A stretch of 64,000 nucleotides of DNA from Mixta intestinalis (GTDB lineage Bacteria > Pseudomonadota > Gammaproteobacteria > Enterobacterales > Enterobacteriaceae). The notes below the pieces were generated by a model. That model ran no database searches. It saw nothing but the letters and a program-made list of their open reading frames with translations, and was not told where the DNA came from. How positions within the stretch are numbered: position 1 is the stretch's first letter; every line of letters starts with the position of its first letter. The stretch lies in NCBI RefSeq assembly GCF_009914055.1, contig NZ_CP028271.1:1054001-1118000 (forward strand), read 5' to 3'. Positions 53,009-61,375 of this stretch are shown here, one piece after another. Both the position numbers and the translations under genes were made by a program.

Positions 53009-53563
53009 TCAGCGTTGCCGCGTGGGTAAAGAGGGAAATTCCGTCACCAGGAAATGACGAAGGTGGTCGAGACACCACTCGCCATCCTCGACGCGCTGGC
53101 AGCAGAAAGCCAGCGTGATTTTTTTGCTGCGCGTTCCGGCAATCTCCAGCGGTGACCAGCTCCACTCCAGTGCTGAACGGGCATAGCTCACCATCGCGCC
53201 ATCGCTGATATGATGAGCGATCTCCTGTTTTGCCAGATACGCCCAGAAATAGTCATCCAGCACAGGCGTTTCGTCGGTGAGCGAGGCGGGCAGCCCAGGG
53301 CGAAAGGCAAAATCGACGTAGCCGCTAATGCCATCCTCCAGCTGACGATAATCACAGCCGAGCGTCATAAATAGCCCATCCTGTAAATTGACCTCCTCCA
53401 GCAGCTGCCGCAGATTCGGCGAACGTTTTGCTTCCTCGATTTCATCAATGCGCTGTGTTTCATGCAGCAGATCGATGCCGCCATAGTTAACGCTGCCATC
53501 ATCATAATTTTCACGCGGGTAGGGAAAGATAACGTAGCGATCGTTGCGTTTATCCTGATCCAT
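53009..53563 (-). CDS. Hypothetical 184-residue protein
   Basis: A protein with acidic N-terminus (M-D-Q-D-K-R-N-D-R-Y-V-I-F-P-Y-P), a mixed alpha/beta body, and no signal or membrane helix. No catalytic motif is clear; E-W-C-L-D-H-L-R-H-F near the C-terminus is the only compact His/Cys block. It converges on the small AriR-like gene. Family not recognised. Confidence 0.6.
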   Translation of the reverse strand: MDQDKRNDRYVIFPYPRENYDDGSVNYGGIDLLHETQRIDEIEEAKRSPNLRQLLEEVNLQDGLFMTLGCDYRQLEDGISGYVDFAFRPGLPASLTDETPVLDDYFWAYLAKQEIAHHISDGAMVSYARSALEWSWSPLEIAGTRSKKITLAFCCQRVEDGEWCLDHLRHFLVTEFPSLPTRQR

Positions 53564-53761
53564 ATAAGCACTCTGTTAGAGAAAGACTCTTTTATCCTGC
53601 GATATCTGACGGCAAATGACTAATAAAAAAGTGCCACAGGGAGGATACTGCTCAAAAGACAAGGAAATGTCGGGAGAGCGCCGCAGCGTTCTTCGGATGT
53701 TTATCCTATGACCATTCCTGTTTTTAGCGTTTGTGTTGTAGATAAACATAAGGAAAAACAA

Positions 53762-54088
53762 ATGATTGATTATATTGAAAGCAGTATCAAGCATTGCTAC
53801 CGGTGCGCAATCGCCTGTGAGCGTTGTATCAGTGCCGCACAGCTATCGTCTGAACAGGAAGCCATGTATGACTGCCTGCGTCTGGCAGCGCAGTGCGCGG
53901 CGCTCTGTCGCCTGACGGCCCAGCTGGTTATCGATGACCGTAAAGCCGCTGTAGCGCTCTATCCGATCTGCGCCGCCGCCTGTCGCGCCTGTGCGCTGGA
54001 GTGCGATAAACATGCGCAGCTATCCTGCTCCTACTGCGCGCAAATCTGCCGCCAAAGCGCCACGGTCTTTGATGCGGCTATCCTCTAA
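53762..54088 (+). CDS. Cys-rich four-helix-bundle copper-storage (Csp-like) protein
   Basis: ATG 53762, behind AAGGA, gives a 108-residue protein with 14 cysteines, mostly in C-x-x-C and C-x-x-x-C spacing (H-C-Y-R-C-A-I-A-C-E-R-C, then C-A-A-A-C-R-A-C). They would line the inside of a four-helix bundle that stores many Cu(I) ions, as in cytosolic Csp3 and related DUF326 proteins. No signal peptide is seen, so it should be cytosolic. No copper regulator or exporter gene is close. Confidence 0.85.
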   Translation: MIDYIESSIKHCYRCAIACERCISAAQLSSEQEAMYDCLRLAAQCAALCRLTAQLVIDDRKAAVALYPICAAACRACALECDKHAQLSCSYCAQICRQSATVFDAAIL

Positions 54089-54093
54089 ACAGG

Positions 54094-54438
54094 TTATCTG
54101 TGGGAGGAATTCTCACAGGTATAGGTAATCATTTTATCCTGCTGCGGATCGATAAGTCGGAACTGTCGATCTGAAATGCGCTGCGCCAGATAGCCCTCCT
54201 TAGTGACCGCAGCCGGAATATAGCGGCTACGATCGTTGGAGTGCAGCGGGCCGCTCTCTACCTTCACTTTTTCATTAGCCACACTAAATGAATTAACCAG
54301 ATCGAAAATGGTTCCGTGAGTGGTAGCGGTTTCCTCTCCGTACAGGGTGGCAACGCTTCCCGCACACTCAACGCCCGGCGGGCTGGATGAGCAGGCGGCA
54401 AGCAGTAGGGGAAGAGTGAGCACCATCACACGCAGCAT
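54094..54438 (-). CDS. Small lipoprotein
   Basis: ATG 54438 gives a 114-residue lipoprotein: M-L-R-V-M-V-L-T-L-P-L-L-L-A-A-C with lipobox L-A-A-C. The mature part has a further cysteine pair (V-E-C-A-G and T-Y-T-C-E) and beta-rich sequence with R-Q-F-R-L-I-D-P-Q-Q-D-K. The open frame upstream to 54615 is not supported. Function unknown. Confidence 0.65.
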   Translation of the reverse strand: MLRVMVLTLPLLLAACSSSPPGVECAGSVATLYGEETATTHGTIFDLVNSFSVANEKVKVESGPLHSNDRSRYIPAAVTKEGYLAQRISDRQFRLIDPQQDKMITYTCENSSHR

Positions 54439-54659
54439 AGTTATCGCCTTTTGATCTTTTATTACTTTTCCTGTCGCAAAGCAGGCCGTCACGGGCGCGC
54501 CGCAACGCGGTACGCTTTGATCAGCATAGCATCGCCATGAAAAAACGGCAGGATTCAGCATATTTCCACTTTTCGTGCCAGTGAAAAAAAGTGACTTAAC
54601 TTGGTTTGACGGCATAACTTTGGCAAAATGTGCGCGCTGTCACTAAAGGGAAAAATTTA

Positions 54660-54845
54660 ATGAAAGAAGAAGAAGCGAGCCTGATGCTGATTCGTCATGC
54701 CATCGATAACCTGCCTCAACCGCAAAAAACACAGGTACAGGCCTGTATTAACGGCATCAGAAGCGTGATGAATGATTATGCCAGTGAAGATGCTGGTCTG
54801 GCGCTGATGCTGGTAGCGGCGGAAGTGGCTGCTGAACAAGGATAA
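54660..54845 (+). CDS. Hypothetical 61-residue protein
   Basis: ATG 54660 gives M-K-E-E-E-A-S-L-M-L-I-R-H-A-I-D-N-L-P, an acidic two-helix protein with Q-A-C-I-N-G-I and a final L-V-A-A-E-V-A-A-E-Q-G. A GGG-A ribosome site lies 9 bases upstream. No known motif. Confidence 0.55.
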   Translation: MKEEEASLMLIRHAIDNLPQPQKTQVQACINGIRSVMNDYASEDAGLALMLVAAEVAAEQG

Positions 54846-54903
54846 ATGGGCATAAATTTTGAATGGCGCTAAACCAGCGGTGCTGGCAGGACGCCTGCCG
54901 TGT

Positions 54904-55260
54904 TTAGCGGTTCATCTCTCTCACCAGCCAGGCATAAATCACCTTAACGATATAGCGCTGCTGCCCGGCGCTTAATGGCTGATGCGCGGCGATATGATGC
55001 CATTTTTCCAGGCATCCCCGGCAGCAGGTTGCGGTGGCATGTTGCGCAATAAATACCGGATGTCCGCGCATCGGCGTTTGTTTGCCATCGTTACGCGGCT
55101 CGGCATCGGCCAGACGCTGTGCGACAAAGTCGGCGGCGTGGCGCTCGATTGTCTCCGGGCCTTTCTCCGTACAGTAGCGGCGCTCCTTCGCGCCGAGCCG
55201 GAAACGGCGGCGGAAAGGGGAGGCGCTCAGCCGCTGGAATAATCGATCGAGTTCAGTCAT
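54904..55260 (-). CDS. DUF4186-family protein
   Basis: Frame open to 55449, but ATG 55260 (M-T-E-L-D-R-L-F-Q-R-L) gives a 118-residue protein of normal type. It carries the DUF4186 pattern R-R-R-F-R-L, H-A-A-D-F-V-A-Q-R-L, then P-M-R-G-H-P-V-F-I-A-Q-H-A-T-A-T-C-C-R-G-C-L-E-K with clustered Cys and His. The family is common in bacteria but has no assigned role; the Cys/His set suggests metal binding. Confidence 0.75.
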   Translation of the reverse strand: MTELDRLFQRLSASPFRRRFRLGAKERRYCTEKGPETIERHAADFVAQRLADAEPRNDGKQTPMRGHPVFIAQHATATCCRGCLEKWHHIAAHQPLSAGQQRYIVKVIYAWLVREMNR

Positions 55261-55300
55261 ATTCACCCCGTTAACCGGCGCGATTCTGGCGCGGGTGCTG

Positions 55301-56254
55301 TCAACCTGTGATCTGCGCTGCGGCCTGGCGTAAAACCGGATGGCCGCTGATATCCAAAGTCGCCTGTCCCTCAGCCACGCATAATGCGCCGCGTGCGCCA
55401 AGCGGTAGGGTAACTGTTTTCTGTTCGTGTCCGAAATCCAGGCCGTCAATGACCGGCAGACCAGTCACCTCACGAATACGCTGCCAGACGGTAGCAAAAC
55501 TGAAACCGTTATCATACTCCGTCGGGTTAAAACCGCTGAAGCTACCGACGATAATCGCCCGCTGCCGCGCCAGCACGCCGCACTGGTGCAGTTGCAACAG
55601 CATCCGTTCGACGCGGAAGGGATGCTCATTAACATCTTCGATAACCAGTATGCCGTCGGTCACCTCCGGCAGCCATGGCGTCCCAACCAGCGTCATGATC
55701 ATCGCCAGATTTCCGCCCCACAGTGTGCCTTCCAGCCGCGGCAGGGCAGATACGCCGCTTTGCCATGTCAGGCTAAAGGCGGGCGTGGTTATTGCCTGCC
55801 AGAAATGATCTGAGGTGAAGTCGGAAAGCACCGGTGCCCCGAAATTGCCGCTCAGCATCGGCCCGCTAAAGGTAATCAGGCCGCTCTTTGCCAGCAGCGC
55901 CAGCTGTAGCGCGGTCAGATCGCTGTGTCCACACAGGGCGACCGGCTGCGCGGTCAGCGCCTGCTTAAGGCCATTGTAATCAACCTGTTCCAGCAGCCGT
56001 GTGACGCCGTAACCGCCGCGCACCGCCAGAATAATGTCCGGCAAAGGGCTGAGCCTGGCGAGCGCATTGATATCCTGTAAACGCTCGGCATCGCTACCGG
56101 CAAAGCGCTGAAAGCGACGGCTGATGGCGTGCTGGTTGTTCACCTGATGACCCGCCTGCTGCAATCGCTGTACGCCCAGCGCGGCGGCGGGCTGGTTGTG
56201 GCAGTAGCCTGAAGGGGCAATCAGATGGATAGTGCGGGGGGGCTGCGGGTTCAT
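55301..56254 (-). CDS. ldcA: Muramoyltetrapeptide (LD-)carboxypeptidase
   Basis: ATG 56254, behind AAGGAG, gives a 317-residue protein of the S66 peptidase family. Nucleophile Ser in C-G-H-S-D-L-T-A-L near residue 110, then the Glu candidate in V-I-E-D-V-N-E-H-P-F and the C-terminal His region. It removes the terminal D-alanine from tetrapeptides in the cytoplasm during murein recycling. Next to emtA, as in E. coli, which supports the family name. Confidence 0.9.
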   Translation of the reverse strand: MNPQPPRTIHLIAPSGYCHNQPAAALGVQRLQQAGHQVNNQHAISRRFQRFAGSDAERLQDINALARLSPLPDIILAVRGGYGVTRLLEQVDYNGLKQALTAQPVALCGHSDLTALQLALLAKSGLITFSGPMLSGNFGAPVLSDFTSDHFWQAITTPAFSLTWQSGVSALPRLEGTLWGGNLAMIMTLVGTPWLPEVTDGILVIEDVNEHPFRVERMLLQLHQCGVLARQRAIIVGSFSGFNPTEYDNGFSFATVWQRIREVTGLPVIDGLDFGHEQKTVTLPLGARGALCVAEGQATLDISGHPVLRQAAAQITG

Positions 56255-56446
56255 GACTCTGTTCTCCTTAAAGCGTTGAAGGCATTTTACGCGTTTGCCG
56301 TCCAACAGGCGTGATAATGACGAAACCGCGCGCTAAAGTCATCATTTGTCACACTTTATTTGTAAATTCGGAAAAGCGGCAATATGGCAATGCGGATCGG
56401 TCAGTAAGATGAAACGCAGTTATCAGGCTTTAAGGAAACCTAACGC

Positions 56447-57076
56447 GTGAAAATCAGGATGCTGATGCTTTCTGCACTGTTACTGGCTGGCTGCGCCAGC
56501 GAAAACGCCAGACACACGATTTCTCATCAGCAACAAACGCCGCTAACCAAAGCGCCACCCCGTCAGGTAGCACAGACATGGTCAATGTTTACCGAAGATG
56601 CCGCCAGCCATTATGGCGTGGATGAGCGTCTGATCAACGCTATTATCAGCGTCGAATCGGGCGGTAATCCCGGCGTGGTCAGCCGCTCTAACGCGGTTGG
56701 GCTGATGCAGATTAAAGCTTCTACCGCCGGACGGGAAGTTTACCGGGCACAGGGCCGCCGTGGTCAGCCAACCGCCGCTGAGCTGCGCGATCCGGCAAAA
56801 AATATCGATATCGGCACCGCCTATATTCGTCTGTTACAGAAGCGGGCGCTCTCCGGCATTCGCGATCCTGAAACGCTGCGTTACGCGACTATCGTCGCCT
56901 ATGCCAACGGTGCCGGGGCGCTGCTGCGCACTTTTTCCCGCGATCGGGACCGCGCTATTGCGATGATTAATGAGATGACGCCGGATGAATTCCGGCGCCA
57001 TGTGCAGACCAAACATCCGGCTGCCCAGGCGCCGCGCTATTTGTGGAAGGTGAATACCGTTTATCGCACCATCTGA
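56447..57076 (+). CDS. emtA: Membrane-bound endo-type lytic transglycosylase
   Basis: A 209-residue lipoprotein from a GTG start behind AAGGA. Lipobox L-A-G-C near residue 15; transglycosylase fold with catalytic Glu in I-I-S-V-E-S-G-G-N-P and G-L-M-Q-I-K following, then A-Y-A-N-G-A-G near residue 155. EmtA cleaves glycan strands inside the murein chain from the outer membrane. It overlaps the convergent mechanosensitive channel gene by 16 bases. Confidence 0.92.
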   Translation: MKIRMLMLSALLLAGCASENARHTISHQQQTPLTKAPPRQVAQTWSMFTEDAASHYGVDERLINAIISVESGGNPGVVSRSNAVGLMQIKASTAGREVYRAQGRRGQPTAAELRDPAKNIDIGTAYIRLLQKRALSGIRDPETLRYATIVAYANGAGALLRTFSRDRDRAIAMINEMTPDEFRRHVQTKHPAAQAPRYLWKVNTVYRTI

Positions 57077-58203
57077 TGTTCCCGCGACGGCGCTTCGTTC
57101 TCTTCGTTGGAGGCGGCGTCCGTCACGTTGACTTCCGGCAGCGTGCCGCCGGTGAACTGTATATGCCGGATCGGGAAGGCGAAATGCACTTCCAGCGCCG
57201 TCAGTCGCTCCATCAGCTGCAGGTTAATCTCCTGCTGAATATCCATATATTTGTTGTAGTCGGCATCGGTCACGTAATAGATGACTTCATAAGTCAGCTG
57301 GGAAACATCGAAAGAGAAAAAGTGCGCGCGGTCGAAACGCGTTTGTTCCACACCCTGAATAATCTCTTTAACGATCCCGCCAATCTGACGCGCTTTTTCC
57401 GCAGGCGTGTTATAGCTGATGCCAAAGCGAAACTGAATGCGACGCTCCTGCATCCGTTTGTAGTTATGAATGGTTTGCTGTAGCAGGATGGCGTTAGAGC
57501 AGACAATCTGCTCACCGCTCAGGCTACGAATGCGCGTGGTTTTCAGACCAATATGCTCGATCGATCCGGCTACGTCGCCGAAAACGATAAAGTCACCGAT
57601 CTCAAACGGTTTATCGATGCCAATCGCCAGCGAAGCAAACACGTCGCTCAGCACCGTCTGGATAGCCAGCGCCACAGCGATACCGCCAACGCCGAGGCTC
57701 GCCACCAGCGCGGTGATGTTAACGCCCATGTTGGAAAGGATGGCCAGCAGGATAATCGCCCAGATAAACACCCGCAGCATAATGCCGAGAATGACCATGG
57801 TGACCGGGTTACGCACGTGTGTCGGATCGCGCAGCATATTGCGCAGCCAGAGACGCACGCCGCAGTCGAGCCAGAGCGCGAACTGTAATATCAGCGCGAC
57901 AAACCAGCCGTGATCGACAGCGCCGCGCCAGTTGGCGGGCAGATCGATAAACTTAATGGCGATCAGCAGAGAGAAGATAAACAGCAGCAGGCGGCTGGTG
58001 GTACGCAGCATCTCTACGGCAATATTGTAAAAGCGCGAGTGGTGCCCTTCGGTAAAACGCCCCAGGCGGGTGCTGAAGAAGCCAATCAGCGAGCGCAGCA
58101 GCCAGTAAATGACCAGCGTGCCGACCACGACGATAGCCGTATTGATCCAGAACGCCCGGTTAGTGAGTAGTGACAGTGTCTGATCGGATAATAATTCCTC
58201 CAT
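57061..58203 (-). CDS. MscS-family mechanosensitive ion channel
   Basis: A 380-residue membrane protein with about five helices; the last contains the pore-lining A-L-V-A-S-L-G-V-G-G-I-A-V-A-L-A pattern of MscS. It is followed by the beta domain with D-F-I-V-F-G-D-V-A-G-S-I and the C-terminal alpha/beta domain. It releases solutes on hypo-osmotic shock. AAGGAG lies before the ATG. The C-terminal 25 residues are acidic and low-complexity. Confidence 0.9.
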   Translation of the reverse strand: MEELLSDQTLSLLTNRAFWINTAIVVVGTLVIYWLLRSLIGFFSTRLGRFTEGHHSRFYNIAVEMLRTTSRLLLFIFSLLIAIKFIDLPANWRGAVDHGWFVALILQFALWLDCGVRLWLRNMLRDPTHVRNPVTMVILGIMLRVFIWAIILLAILSNMGVNITALVASLGVGGIAVALAIQTVLSDVFASLAIGIDKPFEIGDFIVFGDVAGSIEHIGLKTTRIRSLSGEQIVCSNAILLQQTIHNYKRMQERRIQFRFGISYNTPAEKARQIGGIVKEIIQGVEQTRFDRAHFFSFDVSQLTYEVIYYVTDADYNKYMDIQQEINLQLMERLTALEVHFAFPIRHIQFTGGTLPEVNVTDAASNEENEAPSREHQMVR

Positions 58204-58296
58204 CAGGGAAAATCTCCTTACGGTTGAGCGGGCAAAAAAATCAACTGTAAGCCTGGCTCAGGGTGATTACCTTTGCCAGGAGGAGAAAAAGCGGGA

Positions 58297-59031
58297 TTAG
58301 CGAAAGCGCATCGCCTTCTCGCGTGCGACACGCTCCAGAGAAAAAATAATCTGCTGTAGCTGGCGCTCTTGTGCGGCGCTGAGCGAGGTAAAGCGGAAAC
58401 TTAATCGCGGCGTGTGAATGGTCTCATTTTTGCTGCTGACGGTGGTTCGCCAGCCAATATGTAGCAGCTGCGCATCAACCTTAAACTCACCATATTCGCC
58501 CATATCCAGCCGCAGGCCGCGCCAGATATCGCCGCCGGCGAGGTTTTCCGGCAGCTCGCCATCCACCAGCAGGCCGACGCCGCCCAGCGACAGATCCTGC
58601 ATACGTAAGCGAGCGCTACCGCCTTCGGGCCAGGTGACGTGACAGTAAAAAATCGGATCGAGCGGGGCGCTGATGCGGAAATATTCACGACGCTGAATTT
58701 GCAGCAGCTCCGGCGGCAACGGCGCGCCGAACGCGGGCAGGCCTTCATACTGCGTGGCGTGTAGCTGCGGCAGCGTGAACGCCACTTTGGCACCGCGCAT
58801 CTCTGCGCTAACGCGTAAATCGCGCACCTCCAGCGTAACCTGATTATCGTAATCGTGGCTGCCGTAATCAATCATCAGCTGCGTCTGATCAACGAACAGC
58901 ACACGGCTGATAAACTGACCGCGCGCATGGGACACCAACAGCGGCGTATTGTCGCGACCGATGTCGCGCAACACGCCCAAAACGGCCAGCGCGCCGCGTT
59001 TATAAAACTGTTCATTGTCTGGCTCTTTCAC
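58297..59031 (-). CDS. ycgR: Flagellar brake protein YcgR, c-di-GMP-binding
   Basis: A 244-residue protein from a GTG start with GGAG six bases before it. N-terminal YcgR domain, then a PilZ domain with Q-R-R-E-Y-F-R and D-L-S-L-G-G-V-G-L, the c-di-GMP binding residues. When bound it slows the flagellar motor. It lies beside emtA/ldcA as in E. coli. The upstream diguanylate cyclase at 18963 could feed its ligand pool. Confidence 0.93.
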   Translation of the reverse strand: MKEPDNEQFYKRGALAVLGVLRDIGRDNTPLLVSHARGQFISRVLFVDQTQLMIDYGSHDYDNQVTLEVRDLRVSAEMRGAKVAFTLPQLHATQYEGLPAFGAPLPPELLQIQRREYFRISAPLDPIFYCHVTWPEGGSARLRMQDLSLGGVGLLVDGELPENLAGGDIWRGLRLDMGEYGEFKVDAQLLHIGWRTTVSSKNETIHTPRLSFRFTSLSAAQERQLQQIIFSLERVAREKAMRFR

Positions 59032-59247
59032 GTCCGGCTCCAGCGAGTTGTTAAAAATAGTTACAAGTTACCGTCACATCGGGATTATCGGCACCGTGAC
59101 GCGAAATTTTATGCTCACTAAGTATTTTTTAAGAAATTTTTCTCAGAAAGTTTTACCTGAAATCACAGAGTTAGAATCCTGTCCTATACTTGTTGCCAGA
59201 AGTGGAATGAGCAGGACGACCGCGAACCGATTTCAGGAGGGCAGGTA

Positions 59248-59445
59248 ATGTTTTCGAAAAAAGAAACGCGTAATCAACTGGATTATGCACATGATCGCAC
59301 CCGCGAAGCAGGTAGTGAACTGTGTCGCGAGATGAACAACGTAACGCATCAGGCGTGTTCGTATGTGAAAAGTAACCCCTGGGCGGGCGTTGGTGCTGGC
59401 GCCGTAGTGGGAATTATTGTTGGTATGTTAATTAGTCGTAGATAA
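59248..59445 (+). CDS. Short DUF883 (ElaB/YqjD-like) membrane-anchored protein
   Basis: A 65-residue protein: hydrophilic helix, then a C-terminal membrane helix W-A-G-V-G-A-G-A-V-V-G-I-I-V-G-M-L preceded by V-K-S-N-P, the mark of ElaB/YqjD. Those proteins bind ribosomes or 100S particles and anchor them to the inner membrane in stationary phase, but this one is shorter than the family norm of about 100, lacking much of the first helix. It lies just before the GlsB-like gene. Confidence 0.75.
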   Translation: MFSKKETRNQLDYAHDRTREAGSELCREMNNVTHQACSYVKSNPWAGVGAGAVVGIIVGMLISRR

Positions 59446-59458
59446 GAAGGAGTTGCAG

Positions 59459-59707
59459 ATGGGAATTCTGTCATGGATTATTTTTGGTTTAATCGCCGGT
59501 ATCATCGCTAAATGGATTATGCCGGGCAAGGACGGCGGCGGTTTCATCATTACGGTCATTCTGGGGATTATCGGTGCGGTAGTTGGTGGCTGGATCAGCA
59601 CCTTCTTCGGCTTCGGTCGCGTGGACGGCTTTAACTTTGGCAGCTTCGTTGTTGCGGTCATCGGTGCCATCGTGGTGCTGTTTATTTACCGTAAAGTACG
59701 ACACTAA
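59459..59707 (+). CDS. GlsB/YeaQ/YmgE-family small membrane protein
   Basis: ATG 59459, six bases behind AAGGAG, gives an 82-residue protein: M-G-I-L-S-W-I-I-F-G-L-I-A-G-I-I-A, then G-I-I-G-A-V-V-G-G-W-I and a third helix, the pattern of transglycosylase-associated GlsB/YeaQ proteins. It is stress-linked and of unknown mechanism. The ElaB-like gene ends 13 bases before, so the pair forms one transcript, ended by the terminator at 59731. Confidence 0.88.
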   Translation: MGILSWIIFGLIAGIIAKWIMPGKDGGGFIITVILGIIGAVVGGWISTFFGFGRVDGFNFGSFVVAVIGAIVVLFIYRKVRH

Positions 59708-59730
59708 TCGTTAAGTCATAAAGGTTAAAA

Positions 59731-59755
59731 AAAGGAGGCTTCGGCCTCCTTTTCT
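59731..59755 (+). terminator. Terminator of the GlsB-like gene
   Basis: Stem AAGGAGGC with GCCTCCTT around a TTCG loop, followed by TTTC. Confidence 0.9.
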
Positions 59756-59804
59756 GTTATTGATGTTTTATACGGCTTTCGTTTTTGTCGCGTTCAGGCA
59801 GGAA

Positions 59805-60200
59805 TTAATCAAGGTTCTGCATGTTGATCCGCTGCTGCTGGATCAGCGGAAAATGGCTTTCCAGCCAGTCGGCCAGCGCCAGTACGTGCTCGCTGGCTTC
59901 CCTTCCGAGCGGTGTCAGGCGATATTCGACGTGCGGCGGTACGACATCGTAGGCTTTTCTGATCAGCAGGCCATCCTCTTCCATATAACGTAACGTCTGG
60001 GCCAGCATGCGCTCGCTGACGCCGCCGATGGCACGGCGAATTTCGCTAAAGCGCAGCGTTTTTTCCCGCAGCGCCAGTATAACCAGCATTGTCCAGCGGC
60101 TGGTCATGCGCTTTAGTAGCTCGCGTGATGGACAGTTAGGGTTAAGCAGCTCTCCGCGCGCTGACGGCAGATTGGCTACGGGTTGGTTATTTTTTTTCAT
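59805..60200 (-). CDS. HxlR-family transcription regulator
   Basis: A 131-residue winged-helix protein with the HxlR pattern: a Cys near residue 23 (N-P-N-C-P-S), W-T-M-L-V-I-L-A-L, L-R-F-S-E-I-R-R-A-I-G-G-V-S-E-R-M-L, and Y-R-L-T-P-L-G. The Cys can sense reactive electrophiles or quinones, as in QorR/YodB-type proteins. It diverges from qorB and probably represses it. Confidence 0.88.
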   Translation of the reverse strand: MKKNNQPVANLPSARGELLNPNCPSRELLKRMTSRWTMLVILALREKTLRFSEIRRAIGGVSERMLAQTLRYMEEDGLLIRKAYDVVPPHVEYRLTPLGREASEHVLALADWLESHFPLIQQQRINMQNLD

Positions 60201-60285
60201 CCTAACATTCCTGTAAGTACTTACTTTAAGTAAGTCTATCCTTTAGGCTGTTTCGACACCACCGTTATTGTTAAGGAGAAAGAAA

Positions 60286-61140
60286 ATGATTGCAGTTACC
60301 GGCGCTACCGGCCAGCTTGGCCGTCTGGTTATCGAAAGTCTGTTAACGAAAGTGCCTGCTCAGGAGATTGTGGCGGTTGTGCGCAGCCCGGAGAAGGCAC
60401 GCGATTTGGCAGAAAAGGGCATTGCTGTTCGTCAGGCTGATTACAATGACGCTTCTGCGCTGGAGCGGGCGCTGGCAGGCGTTGAGCGTCTGCTGCTGAT
60501 CTCTTCCAGCGAGATAGGGAAAAGGGCGGCACAGCATCAGGCAGTGATTGATGCGGCAAAGAAAAATACGCTGCGTTTTATCGCCTATACCAGCCTGCTA
60601 CATGCCGATCGTTCACCGCTGGGCCTGGCTGACGAACATCGCCAGACGGAAGCGGCACTGCGCGCCTCTGGTCTGCGCTTTGCGCTGTTGCGTAACGGCT
60701 GGTACACCGAGAACTATGCGGCCAGCATTCCTGCTGCATTACAGTTCCATGCGTTTACCGGCGCGGCGGGAGAGGGGCGTATCGCATCAGCCACGCGCCA
60801 GGACTATGCTGAAGCAGCCGCGGCGGTGATAACACAGATGACGCCGCAGGAAAAAGTCTATGAGCTGGCGGGCGACAGCAGCTATACGCTGGCGGAATTT
60901 GCAGCGGAGATCGCGCGCCAAAGCGGTACGGCGGTAGCGTGGAATAATCTGTCACAGCAGGCGTTTGCCACGCTGTTGATTGAGGCGGGATTGCCGCAGG
61001 GGTTGGCAGAGATGCTGGCGGATTCCGATGTTGGCGCGGCGCAGGGCGGGCTGTTTGATGACAGCAGCACGCTGAGCCAGCTGATTGGGCGTCCAACCAC
61101 CCCGTGGCAGGAGACGATTGCCGCCACGCTGCGTGGCTGA
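60286..61140 (+). CDS. qorB: NAD(P)H:quinone oxidoreductase QorB (YtfG-like)
   Basis: ATG 60286, behind AAGGAG, gives a 284-residue Rossmann protein of the NmrA-like group: M-I-A-V-T-G-A-T-G-Q-L-G-R at the start and R-N-G-W-Y-T-E-N-Y near 145, as in E. coli QorB (YtfG). It reduces quinones with NADPH. The divergent HxlR-type gene is the likely regulator. The few bases between the genes hold both promoters. Confidence 0.88.
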   Translation: MIAVTGATGQLGRLVIESLLTKVPAQEIVAVVRSPEKARDLAEKGIAVRQADYNDASALERALAGVERLLLISSSEIGKRAAQHQAVIDAAKKNTLRFIAYTSLLHADRSPLGLADEHRQTEAALRASGLRFALLRNGWYTENYAASIPAALQFHAFTGAAGEGRIASATRQDYAEAAAAVITQMTPQEKVYELAGDSSYTLAEFAAEIARQSGTAVAWNNLSQQAFATLLIEAGLPQGLAEMLADSDVGAAQGGLFDDSSTLSQLIGRPTTPWQETIAATLRG

Positions 61141-61199
61141 TAGCGCTGTCGATAAGAATGAAAGAAAGCAGGTGCCTCTTTCATTAGAGCGGCGTTCTC

Positions 61200-61307
61200 G
61201 CGGGTGACATGTTCCGTTCGCAAAGACGCAAAAGATAGCATCCCTGCCAGCTCGGCCCGCGCCTTCCATGGCGCGGGACGCTTTGCTCTTCGGTACATGT
61301 CACCCGC
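61200..61307. repeat. Nested inverted repeat between convergent genes
   Basis: Outer arms GCGGGTGACATGT (61200-61212) and ACATGTCACCCGC (61295-61307) match perfectly, and further imperfect pairing runs inward (CGCAAAG opposite CTTTG). An inner hairpin CCCGCGCC (61256-61263) and GGCGCGGG (61270-61277) is also perfect. The element lies between qorB and the siderophore receptor gene. It could be a bidirectional terminator or a REP-like or mobile-element relic. Confidence 0.7.
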
Positions 61308-61375
61308 TTTTGAAGCTTTGTAGCCGTCTGCAAGAAAACAACCGCGGCCTGACCTGATAAAACGTTAACTGCCGG

